A DNA stretch of 46,536 nt from Bacteroidales bacterium (GCA_019429365.1 JAHYJD010000016.1:1-46536), one strand, 5' to 3'; positions 9,806-18,258 are shown, counted from the first letter of the stretch. The notes: generated from the sequence alone by a model not told the origin. A program made the numbers and translations.

Positions 9806-10012
9806 TCACCCGCCGCTTATCAGGTGCATTACCACCACCTTGTCGCCTTCTTTAATCACTACCTCATCATATTGGGCTGTTTTAACGGGTTGACCGTTGA
9901 TGCGCACGGCCAGAAATTTAAAGGTAAAGTTTTTAACCTTCAGCAATTCATTAACGGTTAATTCGGAATAACCTGTTAACTCCTCCGGACGATTATTCAG
10001 TGTAATCTTCAT
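9806..10012 (-). CDS. thiS: ThiS-like sulfur carrier protein
   Basis: A 68-residue beta-grasp protein ending in the Gly-Gly tail that becomes a thiocarboxylate in ThiS/MoaD proteins. The N-terminal MKITLNN, the central VRINGQPV and GDKVVVMHLISGG match ThiS rather than MoaD. ThiS donates sulfur for the thiazole ring of thiamine. No other thi gene is in the window, so it is detached from a thiamine operon. It follows the membrane-anchored protein gene by 8 bp and is probably co-transcribed with it. Confidence 0.75.
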   Translation of the reverse strand: MKITLNNRPEELTGYSELTVNELLKVKNFTFKFLAVRINGQPVKTAQYDEVVIKEGDKVVVMHLISGG

Positions 10013-10020
10013 AATCTGGT

Positions 10021-10536
10021 TTAAAAATTCTGCCTGGCTTCTTCCTTCAGAAAGTCGATGGCTTTCCTGGTCGCCATTTTCTCCATACTCATTTCGAGCA
10101 ATTTGTTGCTCAGGTCGATAGAGGTGGCCTCTTCGCCAAGTTGGGCAGCAGAAGTGTTGATCTGCCTGATCATTTCTTCGCGGGCGGTTTTTACCAGGTC
10201 CCAGGCTTTGGATGAAACATACAGTTGCTGCGAAAGGTTATGCGTGTATTCGTCGCGTATATTTTGCACCAGCACTTTTTGAAACGCCGCCGATGTCATA
10301 CCCTGCTGGTGTACCCGCATTACCAGATTAGCCGGCGAGATGCGCTCAAGCAAAAGAATGATCCTTTCGTAGGCCTGCAAACGGATAGGCATGGAAATAC
10401 GCACCTTCTCCAGTTTTACGTCGAGCTCACGCTTCTTGCTTTCCTGATGAAAAAACTCCTTTAGCAGGAAATAAGCGGTAATAAACACCACCACAGCCGG
10501 AATGGTATACCTCAACACATTGACTAATTCTGTCAT
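10021..10536 (-). CDS. Membrane-anchored protein of unknown function
   Basis: 171 residues from the ATG at 10536 (MTELVNVLRYTIPAVVV). An upstream in-frame start would add 52 residues of poor quality in front of this natural N-terminus. A single membrane helix spans about 8-25; the rest is charged, helical and probably cytoplasmic (YERIILLLERISPANLV, then long Glu/Lys/Gln-rich helices). It resembles a small conserved Bacteroidota family of membrane-anchored helical proteins, but I cannot state a function. It is upstream of thiS by 8 bp. Confidence 0.7.
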   Translation of the reverse strand: MTELVNVLRYTIPAVVVFITAYFLLKEFFHQESKKRELDVKLEKVRISMPIRLQAYERIILLLERISPANLVMRVHQQGMTSAAFQKVLVQNIRDEYTHNLSQQLYVSSKAWDLVKTAREEMIRQINTSAAQLGEEATSIDLSNKLLEMSMEKMATRKAIDFLKEEARQNF

Positions 10537-10626
10537 TTTCTGATCGTTTTGGCCACAAAGATAATGGCTTTTTACATTGGGAGGTGAAAGATACGCTTTC
10601 GCAAAAACAGAAAATTGTTCCGCTAA

Positions 10627-10658
10627 TTTCGGGCTGAGTGGTTTATTTGCTAAATTTG
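10627..10658 (+). promoter_or_regulatory. Putative promoter of the aminotransferase operon
   Basis: TTTC (10627-10630), a 20-bp spacer and TAAATTTG (10651-10658). The -7 box is an exact consensus match and the -33 element has one mismatch. The leader would be about 67 nt. Confidence 0.45.
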
Positions 10659-10730
10659 CCGCTTTACCAGCATTTAAAACACCTGTAATCAAAACATTAA
10701 TCCATTTTCTTACCTTATTATTCGTTTGCT

Positions 10731-11924
10731 ATGATCGCTTTATCCCACCGCATTACGCAGCTCTCTGAGTCGGAAACCCTTGCCATGGCCCGCAAAAGCC
10801 GCGAACTGAAAGCCCAGGGCTTTGATGTTATAAACCTGAGCCTTGGCGAGCCCGACTTTTTTACGCCCACCTACATAAAAGAAGCCGCAAAAACCGCCAT
10901 CGACGAAAACTACTCTTTCTACACCCCTGTAAACGGTTACTTAGAGCTGCGTCAGGCCATCTGCAACAAACTCAAAAGGGATAATCAGCTGGAGTTTGCT
11001 CCCGATCAGATTGTGGTAACCACCGGTGCCAAGCAGGCCCTGATCAACGCCCTGCTGTGCCTGGTAAACCCCGGTGAGGAAGTGATCGTAGCAGCACCCT
11101 ACTGGGTAAGCTATCGCGACATGGTGAAACTTGCCGAGGGTGAGGCCGTGTATGTGAAGGCGGGCATAGAAAGCGATTTCAAGGTTACACCCGAACAGCT
11201 CGAAGCGGCCATTACGCCCAAAACCCGCATGTTTATGTTTTCGAGCCCCTGCAACCCCACCGGTTCGGTTTATACGCGGCAGGAGCTAAAAGCCCTGGCC
11301 GAAGTATTTGAAAGACACCCCCAAGTGTATATCCTTTCGGATGAAATTTATGAGCACATCAACTTTTCGGGTAAGCACGAAAGCATAGCCCAGTTCGAAT
11401 CGGTGCGCGAGCGGGTTATTATCATCAATGGCGTTTCAAAGGGATTTGCCATGACTGGCTGGCGTGTAGGCTACCTGGCCGCCCATATCGACATTGCCAA
11501 GGCATGCACCAAGCTTCAGGGGCAGTTCACTTCGGGTACCAATTCCATTGCCCAGCGGGCGACTATAGCCGCAATGGATGCCGACCCGGCCAACACTTAC
11601 CTGATGCTCGAAAAGTTTCGCGAGCGCCGCGACCTGGTGCTTGACCTGATGAAAGACATTCCCGGAATGATTACCAATATCCCCGAAGGTGCCTTTTATG
11701 TGTTCCCCAATGTGAAGGCCTATTTTGGAAAGACCGATGGAGAAACCGTGGTAAAAGATGCGCCCGACCTTTGCATGTACTTGCTCAACAAAGCACAGGT
11801 AGCACTGGTTCCCGGTGATGCATTTGGCGATCCGGAATGCATCAGGTTCTCTTATGCCACTTCGAACGATTTGCTAGTGGAAGCGGTTGCCCGCATAAAA
11901 AAAGCCTTGGCTGAACTGAAATAG
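10731..11924 (+). CDS. PLP-dependent class I aminotransferase (aspartate type)
   Basis: A 397-residue fold-type I aminotransferase, probably aspartate:2-oxoglutarate. Motifs seen are NLSLGEPDF (36-44), the PLP-ring segment around 123-127 (PYWVSY), SPCNPTG (172-178), SDEIYE (203-208) and the Schiff-base lysine K237 in GVSKGFAMTGWRVGY. The Ib-subgroup N-terminus (SHRITQLSESETLAMARKS) fits aspartate/prephenate aminotransferases. It heads a short operon with a heptose kinase and pdxH; PdxH makes the PLP cofactor this enzyme needs. Confidence 0.9.
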   Translation: MIALSHRITQLSESETLAMARKSRELKAQGFDVINLSLGEPDFFTPTYIKEAAKTAIDENYSFYTPVNGYLELRQAICNKLKRDNQLEFAPDQIVVTTGAKQALINALLCLVNPGEEVIVAAPYWVSYRDMVKLAEGEAVYVKAGIESDFKVTPEQLEAAITPKTRMFMFSSPCNPTGSVYTRQELKALAEVFERHPQVYILSDEIYEHINFSGKHESIAQFESVRERVIIINGVSKGFAMTGWRVGYLAAHIDIAKACTKLQGQFTSGTNSIAQRATIAAMDADPANTYLMLEKFRERRDLVLDLMKDIPGMITNIPEGAFYVFPNVKAYFGKTDGETVVKDAPDLCMYLLNKAQVALVPGDAFGDPECIRFSYATSNDLLVEAVARIKKALAELK

Positions 11925-11954
11925 CAGAAGCAGATTTTTTCTTAACTTGTCAGT

Positions 11955-12971
11955 ATGTTTGACAAAAAGTATATTGAAACCCTGTTTGATGATTTTGCCG
12001 GGCGCAAAGTACTGATTATTGGCGATGTAATGATCGACGCTTACCTTTGGGGAAAAGTCGACCGCATTTCGCCCGAAGCCCCAGTGCCGGTGGTTGCCCT
12101 CAAAAAGCGTGAAAGCCGCCTGGGAGGCGCCGCCAACGTGGCCCTTAACATTCAAAGCCTGGGCGCTACACCCTATTTGTGCTCAGTCATCGGGCAAGAT
12201 GAAAAAAGCAAGCAATTTCTCAGCCTTTTGCAGGAGCGCGGCATGCCCGCAGAAGGAATCATCAGCAGTCCGGACAGAATCACCACCGTAAAATTCAGAA
12301 TCATTGGCAACAACGCGCAATTGCTCAGGGTTGACGAAGAAAATGAACACGATCTGGATGCATCTGAAACCCTGGCATTGTTTGGCCGCATCAGCCAAAT
12401 GATAGAGAAAGGTCTTGCCGACGTGATCATTTTTGAAGATTACGACAAAGGTGTAATTACCCCTGACCTGATAAAGAAAGTGGTGGCCCACGCCCACGCA
12501 AAAGGCATTCCTGTGCTGGTAGACCCCAAAAAGAAGAATTTTTTGCACTACCACCAAGTGGATCTTTTTAAGCCCAACATGAAAGAGTTGCGCGAGGGTC
12601 TGAAGCTGGACGGGGAAACCCAGACCATTGAAGAGGTCTCGCAAGCAGTGGCTATGCTTCAGCAAAAGCTCGAAGCCGGCATGGTGCTCACCACCTTGTC
12701 GGATAAAGGCATTTATTTCCGCAAGCTCATGCCCGATGGTGAAGTCGAATCAGGTCATTTTGCGGCCCACCTTCGGCAGATCTCTGATGTGTCGGGTGCG
12801 GGCGACACCGTGATCAGCATTGCGGCGCTTTGTATGGCCGCAGGGGCCGAAGCTCCTTTTATTGCGCAGCTGGCCAACCTAGGCGGAGGACTGGTTTGCG
12901 AGCAGGTTGGAGTGGTTCCCATTAACAAAGAACTGCTCAGGCAGGAAGCATTGAAAATGCTTGGCAAATAA
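11955..12971 (+). CDS. rfaE1: D-glycero-beta-D-manno-heptose-7-phosphate kinase
   Basis: A 338-residue PfkB-family sugar kinase of the RfaE domain I (HldA/HldE-N) type. It phosphorylates heptose-7-phosphate at C1 on the way to ADP-heptose for the LPS inner core. Seen are IIGDVMIDAYLWGKVDRISPE near the N-terminus, GGAANVALNI (substrate/PfkB signature 1), the NxxE-type Mg region and DVSGAGDTVI with the catalytic Asp. The cytidylyltransferase domain of bifunctional HldE is missing, as is usual in Bacteroidota where a separate gene supplies it. It starts 30 bp after the aminotransferase. Confidence 0.88.
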   Translation: MFDKKYIETLFDDFAGRKVLIIGDVMIDAYLWGKVDRISPEAPVPVVALKKRESRLGGAANVALNIQSLGATPYLCSVIGQDEKSKQFLSLLQERGMPAEGIISSPDRITTVKFRIIGNNAQLLRVDEENEHDLDASETLALFGRISQMIEKGLADVIIFEDYDKGVITPDLIKKVVAHAHAKGIPVLVDPKKKNFLHYHQVDLFKPNMKELREGLKLDGETQTIEEVSQAVAMLQQKLEAGMVLTTLSDKGIYFRKLMPDGEVESGHFAAHLRQISDVSGAGDTVISIAALCMAAGAEAPFIAQLANLGGGLVCEQVGVVPINKELLRQEALKMLGK

Positions 12972-12982
12972 TTCATTTGATA

Positions 12983-13624
12983 ATGAAAAAGAACCTGGCA
13001 AATCTCCGGCAGGACTATGCGGCGGCCACTTTCGATGAGGAAGTGGCCCACCCCCATCCCTTCAGCCAGTTTAGCCTTTGGTTCGATCAGGCCATTGCAA
13101 GCAACCTTCTGGAGCCCAATGCCATGGTCCTTTCAACGGTTGACCAACAGGGGAAACCCCATGCCAGGGTGGTTTTGCTGAAAGCCTTGGATGAGTCAGG
13201 TTTTGTTTTTTACACCAATTACGATAGCCATAAAGGGCAGCAACTGCAGGCCAACCCTTACGCCAGCCTGGTGTTTTTGTGGCTCGATCTGCAACGGCAG
13301 GTGCGTGTGGAAGGATCCGTGGAGAAGGTTTCGCCGCAAGAATCGGATGACTACTTTTCGCTTCGGCCAAAATCGAGTCAGATCGGCGCCCACGTTTCCC
13401 CGCAGAGCCAGGTCATACCTGGTCGAAGTTTTCTGGAACAGCGCTACAAGGCCCTGGAAAAAGAATTTGCCCACACCGAGGTGCCCCGTCCGGAGAACTG
13501 GGGAGGTTACCGCCTCATCCCCGAAAGGATAGAGTTTTGGCAAGGCAGACAGAGCAGGCTGCACGATCGCCTTGTGTACGAAAAAAACAGCGAGGGCTGG
13601 ACCATTAAAAGACTGGCGCCTTAG
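12983..13624 (+). CDS. pdxH: Pyridoxamine 5'-phosphate oxidase
   Basis: A 213-residue FMN enzyme that oxidises pyridoxamine/pyridoxine phosphate to PLP. Family segments are ARVVLLKALDESGFVFYTNY (FMN binding), SHKGQQLQANP, RQVRVEGSVEKV, PKSSQIGAHVSPQS and the C-terminal RIEFWQGRQSRLHDR with WTIKRLAP at the end. I use the ATG at 12983; a TTG two codons upstream is in frame but unnecessary. It lies 11 bp after the kinase gene in the same operon. Confidence 0.94.
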   Translation: MKKNLANLRQDYAAATFDEEVAHPHPFSQFSLWFDQAIASNLLEPNAMVLSTVDQQGKPHARVVLLKALDESGFVFYTNYDSHKGQQLQANPYASLVFLWLDLQRQVRVEGSVEKVSPQESDDYFSLRPKSSQIGAHVSPQSQVIPGRSFLEQRYKALEKEFAHTEVPRPENWGGYRLIPERIEFWQGRQSRLHDRLVYEKNSEGWTIKRLAP

Positions 13625-13682
13625 TAACAATATATGCAAGCAATTGGCGTTTCATTCTTAACCATAATCTATAAATTCAGGC

Positions 13683-14477
13683 GTGAAATACAGGAATATC
13701 ATTGCAGCAGCACTACTTCTGGCCTTGTTCTCAGGAAGTACCGGGAGCCTGATGGCGCAAAGAAAAGCCTTTAACCAGGAAAACCTTAGCCATTACGACC
13801 AAAAGCCCTACCATTTTGGCTTTTCTCTGGGCTTCAACAAAATGAACTTTTCTCTCAAGCCGGTCGAATCGCTTTATGTTCTGAATGAAGAAACAAATTT
13901 TGAAGGCTCAACCTACGGGCCACTCTATACGGTGTTACCAAGGGCCGACTTCGGATTCCATATTGGCATTGTGTCCAACCTGAAAATTTCGCCCATGTTC
14001 GATCTGCGGTTTGTGCCCACCCTGGCTTTTGGCGACCGCTACATCGATTATGAATACCAGCGCCCGGCATCATCTGGCCTTAATGGAAATGGTCCAGCCA
14101 AGGTGTCGCAACAGTTTGAAGCCACATTTATCGACTTGCCCCTGCACATAAAATACAAGTCGGTCCGAATTAACAATACCCGTGCTTATGTGCTCGGAGG
14201 GTTCAAATTCAGCACCGACCTATCGTCGAACCAATTCAAAGATGAGGGTGAGGATGGAGGAACAATTTACGCTAGAAGTGCAAAAAATGATTTTCACTAC
14301 GAACTAGGCTTCGGGCTCGATCACTATTTTTATTACTTCAAATTTTCCACCGAGATAAAGGCATCCTTTGGCATGCGCAATCTGGTTTATCCAGGAGAGG
14401 CCTTGCCCCGGATTTTCACCAATTCTATCGACCGACTTAATTCAAAAGTTATAATGGTTTCCTTCCTTTTTGAATAA
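13683..14477 (+). CDS. porT: PorT-like outer-membrane beta-barrel protein (T9SS)
   Basis: 264 residues with a signal peptide (cleavage near LMAQ) and an eight-strand-like outer-membrane barrel. The N-terminal part after cleavage (HYDQKPYHFGFSLGFNKMNF) is the hallmark of PorT/SprT, required for type IX secretion. The barrel closes with VIMVSFLFE, ending in an aromatic residue. The start is a GTG at 13683; no in-frame ATG lies before the signal peptide. In many Bacteroidota porT follows ubiE, but not here. Confidence 0.75.
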   Translation: MKYRNIIAAALLLALFSGSTGSLMAQRKAFNQENLSHYDQKPYHFGFSLGFNKMNFSLKPVESLYVLNEETNFEGSTYGPLYTVLPRADFGFHIGIVSNLKISPMFDLRFVPTLAFGDRYIDYEYQRPASSGLNGNGPAKVSQQFEATFIDLPLHIKYKSVRINNTRAYVLGGFKFSTDLSSNQFKDEGEDGGTIYARSAKNDFHYELGFGLDHYFYYFKFSTEIKASFGMRNLVYPGEALPRIFTNSIDRLNSKVIMVSFLFE

Positions 14478-14510
14478 CCAGGGGTATTTCTTCGAGATAA
14501 TTTCCCTTTA

Positions 14511-14542
14511 TTTATGGATTGCTGCATATTTTCTTAATTTTG
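14511..14542 (+). promoter_or_regulatory. Putative promoter
   Basis: TTTA (14511-14514), 20 bp and TAATTTTG (14535-14542), an exact TAnnTTTG box, lie 35 bp before the next start codon. Confidence 0.45.
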
Positions 14543-14576
14543 GGGATATTCAGTTTCTTTCAAAACATCCTTATTT

Positions 14577-15275
14577 ATGGAAACCAAAAACGACCACATT
14601 TATAAAAAACTGGTAGGCAAGGGCTTGCTAAAGAAGCAGGTTTACAAAAACACCCTGGAAGTCTTTCAGGAGTTTAAAATGGTGGCTGACTTGGTACGTT
14701 TTGAAGCCGACCGCCGGCTTAGCGGGGATGGGCATCCACTCAGGGTTGAGTTTCGCGATAAGGGAGCCTTTGAAGGCGAGCTAAGGTTTGCAGGTGACAC
14801 CCTGATCTTTAATATGCACACCAATGTATTTGAATTTTCGCGGGTGCACGAGGTAATGAAAACACCCTACATAAAAGAAGACCCGGAGCGCTCCTACTGC
14901 GGGGTAATCAACATTTTCAACTTCCTTACCGACTCGTTTCGCTACAACCGCATGAATGACTTCGGTTACCTTGTGGCCAGGGTTTTTATTAACAAAGAGA
15001 AATTCTTCCTGGTGGAAGGCAAGCACCAGAACAATTTCTACTATAACCAGTTTATGACCGAGCCCATAACCCAGGCCAACATGCGGCAAATCATTGAATC
15101 GGCCATGAGCTACAGCATAGACTTCGACTTGCTGGTGCCACCCTACGACATGGTGAAGGAAACTACCGTTTCGGATGTTATTGAAAATTCGTTTAACCTG
15201 AAAACCCGGACGGGCAAGCGCATGGGGTTTAAATTCCAGGCCGACCACGACCAGCACAAAGCTGAAGATTCTTAA
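14577..15275 (+). CDS. Conserved hypothetical protein
   Basis: 232 residues, no signal peptide and no membrane segment, so probably cytoplasmic. The N-terminal third is helical and basic (KKLVGKGLLKKQVYKN). The middle is a beta-rich domain (EFRDKGAFEGELRFAGDTLIFNMHTN) followed by many aromatic residues. The C-terminus ends in a His/Asp-rich tail. I do not recognise the family. Its stop codon overlaps the stop of the convergent RNA methyltransferase gene in a shared TTAA. Confidence 0.75.
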   Translation: METKNDHIYKKLVGKGLLKKQVYKNTLEVFQEFKMVADLVRFEADRRLSGDGHPLRVEFRDKGAFEGELRFAGDTLIFNMHTNVFEFSRVHEVMKTPYIKEDPERSYCGVINIFNFLTDSFRYNRMNDFGYLVARVFINKEKFFLVEGKHQNNFYYNQFMTEPITQANMRQIIESAMSYSIDFDLLVPPYDMVKETTVSDVIENSFNLKTRTGKRMGFKFQADHDQHKAEDS

Positions 15276-15799
15276 GTTAGTTTTGAAAAGAAGTCCCAGA
15301 TTACAATTCCAGCCGTTACCGATACATTGAGCGAGTGTTTGGTGCCGAACTGCGGTATTTCGATGCAGCCATGACACAGGGCAAGGGCTTCATCACCCAC
15401 GCCTTTCACCTCATTGCCAAACACCAGGGCATAGGGCTGCCCCTTCTCTGGGATAAAATTTTTCAGACTCACGCTTCCCTGGGCCTGCTCCAGGGCAAGC
15501 ACCCTGTAACCCCTCTCTTTTAACACGGATATGGCCTGGGTGGTTCCTCCAAAATATTGCCATTGCACCGACTCAGTGGCCCCCAGGGCAGTTTTTTGAA
15601 TTTCGCGGTGGGGAGGCGTGGCTGTAATGCCACAAAGCATGATAGACTCCACAAGAAAGGCATCGGCTGTGCGAAAAAGTGAGCCAATGTTCATCATGCT
15701 GCGTACATTGTCGAGCACCAGCACCAAAGGAAATTTTTCGGCACGCTGAAACTCCTCTGCCGTTTTCCGGCCAAGCTCATCCATCGATAGTTTTCGCAT
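15272..15799 (-). CDS. SpoU/TrmH-family RNA methyltransferase
   Basis: A 175-residue SPOUT methyltransferase that would 2'-O-methylate a tRNA or rRNA using S-adenosylmethionine. All three motifs are present: motif 1 LDNVRSMMNIGSLFRTADAF (catalytic Arg/Asn), motif 2 ALVFGNEVKGVG and motif 3 IPQFGTKHSLNVSVTAGI. The short length without an extra RNA-binding domain resembles TrmL/TrmH-like minimal enzymes; the substrate cannot be decided from sequence. It is 5 bp downstream of the sirtuin gene, suggesting co-transcription. Confidence 0.88.
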   Translation of the reverse strand: MRKLSMDELGRKTAEEFQRAEKFPLVLVLDNVRSMMNIGSLFRTADAFLVESIMLCGITATPPHREIQKTALGATESVQWQYFGGTTQAISVLKERGYRVLALEQAQGSVSLKNFIPEKGQPYALVFGNEVKGVGDEALALCHGCIEIPQFGTKHSLNVSVTAGIVIWDFFSKLT

Positions 15800-15804
15800 A
15801 GGCT

Positions 15805-16509
15805 TTATTGGTTTTTGTCAGCCAGCTTGAGCAGTATTTCTTTCAGCCGCTCCATTCCCACCGAGGCCTTCTCTTTAATAAAGGTAAGGTTCGGAATATG
15901 TGATACTGCCAAATGCCCCGGATCAATGAGATAAATTGGCGTTCCCCTTTTCACATACCCCACCAGGCTAGCAGCGGGATACACGTTGAGCGAAGTGCCC
16001 ACAATCAGAAAAATATCGGCAGTTTTGGTCAGTTCGGCCGCAGCAGGTATCATGGGAACCTCTTCGCCAAACCACACGATATGCGGCCGCAATTGTGAGC
16101 CCAGCTCGCAGGTGTCGCCTTTTTTGAGTTCCCATCCATTCAACTTATACACCAGGTCGGGGTCGGCAGTGCTTCGAACCTTTTTCAGTTCGCCATGCAG
16201 ATGCATTACTTTGGTAGATCCTGCGCGTTCATGCAAATCGTCGACATTTTGTGTGATGATATGCACGTCGAAATATTTTTCCAGTTCGGCCAGGGCAAAA
16301 TGGGCTGCATTGGGCTGGACCTCCATCAATTGCTTGCGCCGCTGATTGTAAAACTCCAGCACCAGGTCCATGTTTCGGTTCCAGGCTTGGGGCGTGGCCA
16401 CTTCCATAATGTCGTATTCTTCCCACAGGCCGCCGCTGTCGCGGAATGTCTTTATACCACTTTCAGCACTGACTCCGGCGCCGGATAATACCACCAAACG
16501 TTTCTTCAT
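15805..16509 (-). CDS. cobB: NAD-dependent protein deacylase (SIR2/CobB-like)
   Basis: A 234-residue sirtuin. Visible are GAGVSAESGIKTFRD (NAD binding), TQNVDDLHERAG, catalytic H105 in HLHGEL and LRPHIVWFGEEVP. Y54 and R57 in FYNQRR match the Tyr-xx-Arg pair that marks desuccinylase/demalonylase sirtuins such as E. coli CobB. The four zinc-binding cysteines are absent: between the catalytic His and the RPHIVWFGE block only one Cys (C134) is found. I chose the ATG at 16509; an upstream in-frame start would add 22 residues before the normal Rossmann start. Confidence 0.88.
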   Translation of the reverse strand: MKKRLVVLSGAGVSAESGIKTFRDSGGLWEEYDIMEVATPQAWNRNMDLVLEFYNQRRKQLMEVQPNAAHFALAELEKYFDVHIITQNVDDLHERAGSTKVMHLHGELKKVRSTADPDLVYKLNGWELKKGDTCELGSQLRPHIVWFGEEVPMIPAAAELTKTADIFLIVGTSLNVYPAASLVGYVKRGTPIYLIDPGHLAVSHIPNLTFIKEKASVGMERLKEILLKLADKNQ

Positions 16510-16613
16510 AGCGGGTTTTTGTATGGGGATAAAATTAGAAAAACCACCGGGCAATGCAAAAAAATCCCGGGGCAATTATTGATTACCGGGACAAGATCAT
16601 ATTATTGAAAGCC

Positions 16614-17084
16614 TCATTCGCTGCGGTAAATGCCAAGCCCATAGCGGCAGGGCTCACTGGAACAATTGGCCATAATCACTTTTACACGGTAAATGGTTCG
16701 CTCGGCAGGGGTAACCGAAACCAAGGGATAATCATCCGTTTCCACATCGCTGCTAAGCATCACATTATCGGTGGTATGCAACTCCAGGTCGAGGTCAAAA
16801 CAGTCGTGATCGCAAACCCCCAAAATATGGTAGGTGTAACCAGCGGGAAGCTCAATATTTACCCACTCCGTGCCTTCATTGTCGAGGCGACCTGTAACAA
16901 ATTCGTGCGACTGGCTGGTCAGTTCAAGCCGTTCTTCGTAAATCCTGAGCTGGTTTAGCACTTGTATTGTCCAGTCATCGTAAGGCTGTAGCGCCTTCTG
17001 CGAATAAACGCCAACTGCAGCGAGAAGGATACACAGCGAAAAGGCCATTTTTAATAAAACGGCAGAAATTTTAACACTCTTCAT
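16614..17084 (-). CDS. Secreted protein of unknown function
   Basis: 156 residues from the ATG at 17084. A signal peptide (hydrophobic about 7-26, cleavage after VYSQ) leads to a mature part of about 130 residues with four cysteines (VCDHDCFDLDL and ANCSSEPCRYG), probably forming disulfides. The pattern of an N-terminal amphipathic helix followed by a beta sandwich with YTYHILGVCDHDC resembles pre-peptidase C-terminal-like beta domains, but this is weak. It is monocistronic, 101 bp downstream of the response-regulator gene on the same strand. Confidence 0.7.
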   Translation of the reverse strand: MKSVKISAVLLKMAFSLCILLAAVGVYSQKALQPYDDWTIQVLNQLRIYEERLELTSQSHEFVTGRLDNEGTEWVNIELPAGYTYHILGVCDHDCFDLDLELHTTDNVMLSSDVETDDYPLVSVTPAERTIYRVKVIMANCSSEPCRYGLGIYRSE

Positions 17085-17185
17085 TGCATGAATTATTAAG
17101 GATAAGTCAATTAGGGAAACGGAACTATTGAAATTCAAGGTTCTTCCGGAATTTTAAAAAGTATTACAAACCTAAAAGCATGGGC

Positions 17186-17701
17186 TTAGAAAAACCTGAG
17201 TAAAAAAATGCCGGCAGCGGCTATTCCAAGCAAAAGAATAAGAAAGAGGATAAGCCTGCGGCTGCGCCTGAGCATACGGTTTTCTTCCTGAATCTGCTTT
17301 TCGAATACTATACGTCGCAACAGATTTTTAACCCTTTCCATGGCGCTCTCTGTTTTCACCACATAATCATAGGCTCCCATGGCCATGGTTTCGCGGGCAA
17401 TCTTCAGGTTGTCCATTGCCGTTAGAAAAATTACCTTCGAGCGAGGCAATTTGTTACGGATCTCTTCCATAACCTCCTTCCCATTGAACTTTCCCTCCCC
17501 AAGCCAGTAATCAAGCAAAATCACTTCAGGCTCAAGGTGCAGTTGTTCCAGGCATTCTTCCCCATTGGGAAAGAGCCGCACGTTCACGAAATTCCTGGCC
17601 TCCAGCATATGCAAAATGCTTCTGGAGTACATCAGGTCATCTTCCACAACGAAAATACAGGTGTGATCAGGCTTGGGCATAATAATCTGATTTATACTCA
17701 T
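17186..17701 (-). CDS. Response-regulator receiver with C-terminal membrane anchor
   Basis: 171 residues from the ATG at 17701. Residues 13-130 are a CheY-like receiver: acidic pocket E20-D22, phosphoacceptor D64 in LLDYWLGEG, T94 in FLTAMD and K116 in YVVKTE. There is no DNA-binding or enzymatic output domain. Instead a basic coiled segment (about 131-149) leads into one hydrophobic helix (150-171) that ends the protein, so it should be tail-anchored with the receiver in the cytoplasm. No histidine kinase is nearby. Confidence 0.85.
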   Translation of the reverse strand: MSINQIIMPKPDHTCIFVVEDDLMYSRSILHMLEARNFVNVRLFPNGEECLEQLHLEPEVILLDYWLGEGKFNGKEVMEEIRNKLPRSKVIFLTAMDNLKIARETMAMGAYDYVVKTESAMERVKNLLRRIVFEKQIQEENRMLRRSRRLILFLILLLGIAAAGIFLLRFF

Positions 17702-18220
17702 CAAAACGTAATCGAATTTACAATATTTTTGGCAATGATAGATTTACTTGCATTGCCAACTTTAATCAAGGCGATGGTTTTTCTGGCCACCACACCCCGT
17801 TTGTGGCTCCATATCTTCGCTTGCTTGGGTCTGAGGCATACAACCTTTCCTACGGCTCCATTGGCTTTATTCATTCTACCATGCTTAAAGATCCATCTCC
17901 TACCCGCTCATTTACGGAGGTCAGTGTCAGAAATTATCCTGTTTATTATTTGCGTGAGAAAATTTATTAGCGGAGGAATTCAGGAGTTGCTGACTCAAAA
18001 TCGGCAATTTTGTTTGGTTTTTATCGGCCAAGCAGGCATTTTTATTTGGATTATTCATGGTATTTTTCGATCAGCCTGTTCATTTCTTTCAGGAAATAAT
18101 TGTTAATAACCCCTGAATTTCTGAAAAAAAAACTGTAAAAGCCCAACGGCAGAGGGCACTTCAATGTTTTAAACAATTGTTAATAACAACGGTTGAAAAC
18201 TACTGCATTAAAAGGGCATT
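17702..18220 (+). other. Stretch without a convincing gene; ORF-like remnants
   Basis: No frame here has both a plausible start and a recognisable family. A plus-strand frame from about 17704 to 17968 reads like ordinary protein (contains FSGHHTPFVAPYLRL and LSYGSIGFIHSTMLKDP) but has no usable start and is short. On the opposite strand a basic open frame of about 67 codons ends in a TGA that overlaps the response-regulator ATG (TGATG). Either could be a gene remnant. A 13-bp direct repeat, AATTGTTAATAAC, occurs at 18098 and 18175. Confidence 0.4.
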
Positions 18221-18225
18221 AAAAA

Positions 18226-18258
18226 TTTGGATGACAGCAGAATAGGGTTGTATATTTG
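18226..18258 (+). promoter_or_regulatory. Promoter of the structured RNA
   Basis: TTTG (18226-18229), 21 bp and TATATTTG (18251-18258) match the Bacteroidota -33/-7 consensus exactly in sequence and spacing. Transcription should start near 18263. Confidence 0.65.

Noticed and set aside
10537-10692. 52-residue extension of the membrane-anchored protein
   Set aside because: The extension covers the promoter region of the divergent aminotransferase operon; the ATG at 10536 starts directly before the membrane helix.
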